In this document: positions 61,023 through 64,000 of the stretch, piece by piece | Layout of the letters: each line of letters starts with the position of its first letter | Numbering within the stretch: the first letter of the stretch is position 1 | Assembly (NCBI GenBank): GCA_964428805.1 | Contig: CAYRZF010000001.1 | Location: forward strand, 14,844-78,843 | Direction: 5' to 3' | Length of the DNA stretch: 64,000 nucleotides | DNA from: CAYRZF01 sp964428805 | GTDB taxonomy: Bacteria; Methylomirabilota; Methylomirabilia; Rokubacteriales; CSP1-6 | Translations under genes and position numbers: made by a program | The notes under the pieces: generated by a model | Databases searched by the model: none | What the model was told of the DNA's origin: nothing | What the model saw: only the letters and a program-made list of their open reading frames with translations

Positions 61023-61328
61023 ATGGCGAAGCGCGCCAAGGTCATTCGCTTTCCCGGCAAGCCGGGACAGGGCTCGGGCCTGAGAAGGACCGATGACCGG
61101 GACTTCGTCGCAGTGCGCCGCTGCCGCGATGAGGCCGAAGCGCTCGTGGTGAAGAGCCTCTTCGAGAGCGAAGGGATCCCCTGCCTCCTGCGCACCTCTC
61201 TCGCCCACTCCGTCCACCCCTTCACGGTGGGCGACCAGGGCGAGGTCGTCATCCTGGTCCCGGCATCGGAGGCGCCCCGGGCCCGGATTCTGCTCGCGCG
61301 CATCGCCCCCGGTCCCTCGTTTCCCTAG
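61023..61328 (+). CDS. DUF2007-like small protein
   Basis: 101 residues. The core VRRCRDEAEALVVKSLFESE followed by GIPCLLRTS and GEVVILVPASEAPRARILL is the DUF2007 (putative signal-transducing protein) ferredoxin-like fold. Cytoplasmic. TTGCGG and TAGCCT with 17-base spacing lie just upstream, the latter ending six bases before the ATG. It is divergent from fahA and convergent with the HAD gene. Confidence 0.75.
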   Translation: MAKRAKVIRFPGKPGQGSGLRRTDDRDFVAVRRCRDEAEALVVKSLFESEGIPCLLRTSLAHSVHPFTVGDQGEVVILVPASEAPRARILLARIAPGPSFP

Positions 61329-61337
61329 GGCCGGGCC

Positions 61338-62125
61338 TTAGGCAAAGAGGGCGGGCAGGTCGCCCAGGTGGGCAAGGGCGGCCCAGACCAGGANNNNNNN
61401 NNNNNNNNNNNNNNNNNNNNNNNNNNNNNNNNNNNNNNNNNNNNNNNNNNNNNNNNNNNNNNNNNNNNNNNNNNNNNNNNNNNNNNNNNNNNNTAGGCAA
61501 AGAGGGCGGGCAGGTCGCCCAGGTGGGCAAGGGCGGCCCAGACCAGGACGCCGCGTCGCTCCAGCTCCTCGTGATCGGCCCGGTAGGCGATGAACGGGAC
61601 CCCACCCGCGCCCGCCGCTTGACCATCCGCCCAGGAGTCCCCCACGACGAAGACCTCCCCCAGGTCTGGCCAGCGCTCGGCGATCACCCGGAGCCCATCG
61701 GGGTCGGGCTTCAGATGCCGCACCTCCTGCCGGGTGACGACCAGGTCCAGGTGCGAGATCAGGGCGAATTGTTCGAGCACGTGGCGGGTCGCCGCACCGT
61801 CATTGTTGGTCCACACCGCGGTCCTGAACCCCAGGGCGCGGACCGCCCGGAGGGACTCCAGCGCGCCGGGTTCGAGCTCGACCTCCAGGAGCGCCCGCCG
61901 CTCATGGGCGAGGGCGATCTCCCAGAAATCGGCCTCGAGGCTCGGCGCCTGCTCCCGGACGAAGCGCGCCATCTCGGGAGCCGACCAGCGAGACTCCCGC
62001 GCCGGGAGCGCCACGCCCCGCTCCCGAAGGAAAACCAGCAGGTCCTGGGCCATCGCGCGAAGATCGAGCGGGGAGCGAACCAGGGTGTGATCCAGGTCGA
62101 AGACGAGGACGCGAGAAGCGGCCAC
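61338..62125 (-). CDS. HAD-family hydrolase, split by a false gap
   Basis: 210 residues after removing 155 bases (N run and one duplicate); the TAA stop forms across the join at 61338-61340. HAD motifs are FDLDHTLV (I), WTNNDGA (II), the lysine in HLKPDPDGL (III) and VGDSWADGQAAG (IV). The helical cap is of the C1 type. It is a phosphatase of the phosphoglycolate phosphatase-like class with an unknown substrate. Confidence 0.85.
61394..61493. other. 100-base N run; false gap between overlapping contig ends
   Basis: Bases 61339-61393 and 61494-61548 are identical 55-base copies. Collapse restores the HAD gene and its stop. Confidence 0.9.
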
Positions 62126-62134
62126 GTGGCCCTC

Positions 62135-63067
62135 CTAAAGCGAGTGGGCCAGGGCGAACAGCGCCTCAGTCGTCCGCTCAAGCGCTGAGGGCTCCAGGGT
62201 CTCCGAGCGGTCACCCGACGTATGGTAGGTGTCGAACGGGGGCGGTCGCTTCACGAGCTGTCGGAAGGCGTTCCGGAGGGGATTGAAAATGAATTGCCGG
62301 AGGTCCTCGGCCCGCGCGGCAGGGACCACTGTCAGCCCGAAAGCCGGAACGCCCAGAGCCGCGAAGGCGCGGTGATCGCTCCCGAAGAGAGGGATCCTGC
62401 CGACGATGTGATAAGTTTCGTCACGCCGGTACCCCAACCCTTCGAGCGTCCCGGCGAAGGCCTGGAGCAGGGGGGCGCCATCGAGGGGGGCGACGGCGTC
62501 CCAGACCGCCAGGGAGTCGCCGATCCCGCAGAGCTCGAGACTCAGGACGCCCGTCACCCCTTTCAGGTCAGTGGTCTTGACGTAGCATCGGGCTCCGAGG
62601 TAGCCGATCTCCTCGCCCCCGGTGAAGAGCAGCCTCACGCGGATCCTCGAGGGCGGATCGTGCACAAACCGTTCGGCCAGCGCCAAGAGGATGGCTACCG
62701 CCGACCCGTCGTCGTTGGCTCCCGGGCTCCCGGGCACCGCGTCGTGATGGCCGATCAGAATCAGGGTTTGCTCGCCGGCCCCGACGTCCACCGCGAAGTT
62801 CTCGCCGCGCCCCTCCAGCGTCGCGTACGGATAGCGTCGAAAGGGCAGACCGCGGGCGGCGAGGTATTGGGCGACCATCGCCTGCCGCTCCTCATTCGGC
62901 CGACCCTCGAGGAGCCGGACGTAATCGAGGAGCGCGGGGCGCGGGGAGCGAAGCAGCGCCTCCAGGGGGAGCGGCTCAACGGGAGCGCCACGGCGCCAAT
63001 TCACGAGCCGGGCGACGCCGTTGTTGACGCGCCCCCTGAGGAAGAAACGAAGCTCCCGGAGCGTCAT
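62135..63067 (-). CDS. M28-family zinc peptidase
   Basis: 310 residues from the ATG at 63067, overlapping the tatD stop by four bases. Metal ligands lie in IGHHDAVPGSPGANDDGSA, FTGGEEIGYLGAR, SLELCG and TYHTSGD. These are those of M28 aminopeptidases with two zinc ions. No signal peptide is seen, so it is likely cytoplasmic. It follows tatD and precedes the HAD gene in one run. Confidence 0.85.
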   Translation of the reverse strand: MTLRELRFFLRGRVNNGVARLVNWRRGAPVEPLPLEALLRSPRPALLDYVRLLEGRPNEERQAMVAQYLAARGLPFRRYPYATLEGRGENFAVDVGAGEQTLILIGHHDAVPGSPGANDDGSAVAILLALAERFVHDPPSRIRVRLLFTGGEEIGYLGARCYVKTTDLKGVTGVLSLELCGIGDSLAVWDAVAPLDGAPLLQAFAGTLEGLGYRRDETYHIVGRIPLFGSDHRAFAALGVPAFGLTVVPAARAEDLRQFIFNPLRNAFRQLVKRPPPFDTYHTSGDRSETLEPSALERTTEALFALAHSL

Positions 63068-63867
63068 TTCCCCGGCGGCGGAGAGGGGATGCCGAACAGC
63101 GTCAGCGCGTTCGTCGCCATTTGGGCGCCGAGTTCTTCGACGGGAGCCCCTTTCAGTTCGGCCACCCGGGCCGCGGTGATCGGAAGATAAGCCGGCTCGT
63201 TCCGCTTCCCGCGGTACGGCTGGGGCGGCAGAAAGGGGCAATCGGTCTCCACCACCAGGCAGTCGGCCGGCACCATCTTCACGACGGCGAGCAGCTTGCG
63301 CGCGTTGGGGTAGGTGACCGGCCCGGCGATCGAGATGAGGAGGCCGAGGTCGAGGCACTGTCGGGCCACCGCCTCGTCCCCCGAAAAGCAGTGCATGATG
63401 CCGCCGATGTCCCGCACGCCCTCGGTCTTCAGGATTTCCAGCGTCTCGGCGTGAGCGTCCCGGCAGTGAATGAGCGCGGGCTTGCCCACCTGCCGGGCGA
63501 GGTCGAGCTGGCGGCGGAACACCTTCATCTGGATCTCCCGGGGCGAGAGATTCCGGAAAAAGTCGAGCCCGATCTCGCCGATGGCCACGACCTTAGGTGA
63601 GGATTGGGCGAGCTGGTGGAGCTCGTCGAAAGACGCCTCATCCGCCTCGGCGGCGTCGTGGGGGTGGACGCCGACAGCGGCGAAGACGTCGGGCTCCTGG
63701 CCGGCCAAGGCCACCGCGGCGCGCGAGGTCTCGGCGCTGGTCCCGATCGTCAGCATCCAGCGCACGCCAGCAGCGCGAGCCCGCTGGAGCACCGCCGAGA
63801 GATCCGCCTCGAACTCGGGAAAGTGCAGGTGCGCGTGAGTGTCGAAGAACACGGGCGCGGGGCTCAT
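63064..63867 (-). CDS. tatD: TatD-family metal-dependent DNase
   Basis: 267 residues of the amidohydrolase fold. Metal-binding blocks are [45 protein letters not shown] and ETDCPFLPP. TatD proteins are 3'-5' exonucleases in DNA repair and quality control. ATG at 63867 overlaps the stop of the upstream binding-protein gene (ATGA). Full length. Confidence 0.93.
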   Translation of the reverse strand: MSPAPVFFDTHAHLHFPEFEADLSAVLQRARAAGVRWMLTIGTSAETSRAAVALAGQEPDVFAAVGVHPHDAAEADEASFDELHQLAQSSPKVVAIGEIGLDFFRNLSPREIQMKVFRRQLDLARQVGKPALIHCRDAHAETLEILKTEGVRDIGGIMHCFSGDEAVARQCLDLGLLISIAGPVTYPNARKLLAVVKMVPADCLVVETDCPFLPPQPYRGKRNEPAYLPITAARVAELKGAPVEELGAQMATNALTLFGIPSPPPGK

Positions 63868-64000
63868 TGGATCACCTGGTCCGCGCGGATGAGCACGGAC
63901 TGGGGAATCGTGAGCCCGAGGGCCTTGGCCGCCTTGAGGTTCACGACCAGCTCGAACTTGGTGGGCTGCTCGACGGGCAGGTCGGCCGGCTTGGCGCCCT
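63864..64000 (-). CDS. TrpX-type ABC substrate-binding protein, C-terminal end (partial)
   Basis: The last 45 codons of a gene continuing beyond the window, ending [16 protein letters not shown]. The pattern [20 protein letters not shown] matches the end of the binding protein at 54578, so they are paralogues. The stop overlaps the tatD start by four bases, so tatD may be transcribed with it. Confidence 0.85.
   Translation of the reverse strand, partial: GAKPADLPVEQPTKFELVVNLKAAKALGLTIPQSVLIRADQVIQ

Overview
The window is high-GC bacterial chromosome, almost fully coding, from a diderm. It encodes an MlaA outer-membrane lipid-asymmetry lipoprotein, an LpxL-type acyltransferase and many lipoproteins. 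The mix (HpnJ-type hopanoid radical SAM enzyme, homogentisate pathway, repeated TrpX-type substrate-binding proteins, mutS2 inside the rpsU-dnaG-rpoD operon) resembles uncultured Rokubacteria/Methylomirabilota-like genomes; this placement is inference. Five 100-base N runs show it is a draft assembly. Four of the five are flanked by an identical 55-base duplication, so those gaps are unmerged contig overlaps, not missing DNA.

Layout. 1-9.5 kb: housekeeping block with the ychF end, a strong promoter, rpsU-mutS2-dnaG-rpoD, a terminator, tRNA-Met(CAT), a zinc-ribbon protein, an RNase HI-like gene, an orphan HicB-like gene, a secreted protein and RNase P RNA. 9.5-10.1 kb: decayed DNA with a truncated BstYI/BglII-type restriction enzyme. 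10.1-15.6 kb: zinc alcohol dehydrogenase, a lipoprotein behind a sigma-54-type promoter, a small exported protein, and a translationally coupled aryl-CoA ligase/flavoprotein pair.

15.6-30.1 kb (minus strand): a tightly packed run of 14 genes. It holds two catalytically intact ketosynthases, one chain-length-factor-like ketosynthase with Cys replaced by Gln, one short catalytically dead ketosynthase-like protein, an ACP, an LpxL-type acyltransferase, a lipoprotein with a possible Cys-His-Asp triad, a GT2 glycosyltransferase, a flavin-dependent halogenase-like oxidoreductase, a LolD/MacB-type ABC ATPase and FtsX-type permease, a small exported protein, a GT39 glycosyltransferase and an HpnJ-like radical SAM enzyme. 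I read it as a type II PKS/aryl-polyene-like lipid system with its own export and glycosyl modification, joined to a hopanoid-type enzyme. No ketoreductase or dehydratase is in the run.

30-48 kb: lipoproteins, a diguanylate cyclase, an alpha/beta hydrolase, a DedA-rhodanese fusion interrupted by an in-frame TGA that looks like selenocysteine (bSECIS-like hairpin just downstream), an M48 peptidase, an RDD protein, lytic transglycosylase, CDP-alcohol phosphatidyltransferase, glnD, hisC, an unknown gene pair behind a 26-base perfect palindrome, a P1 peptidase and mlaA. 48-54.5 kb: three adjacent secreted proteins (a phospholipase C/nuclease-like giant, a carboxypeptidase-regulatory-like protein, a beta-propeller/Ig/PKD protein). 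54.5-64 kb: a TrpX-type binding protein without a signal peptide, a PilB-type ATPase with a sigma-54-type promoter, the fahA-hppD-hmgA tyrosine catabolic operon, a DUF2007 protein, a HAD phosphatase, an M28 peptidase, tatD, and the 3' end of a second TrpX-type binding protein.

Two themes recur. Five copies of an extragenic palindromic repeat with GGTGAGGGG arms sit beside or inside genes. Several start codons lie only 6-14 bases after a good -10 box, suggesting leaderless transcripts.
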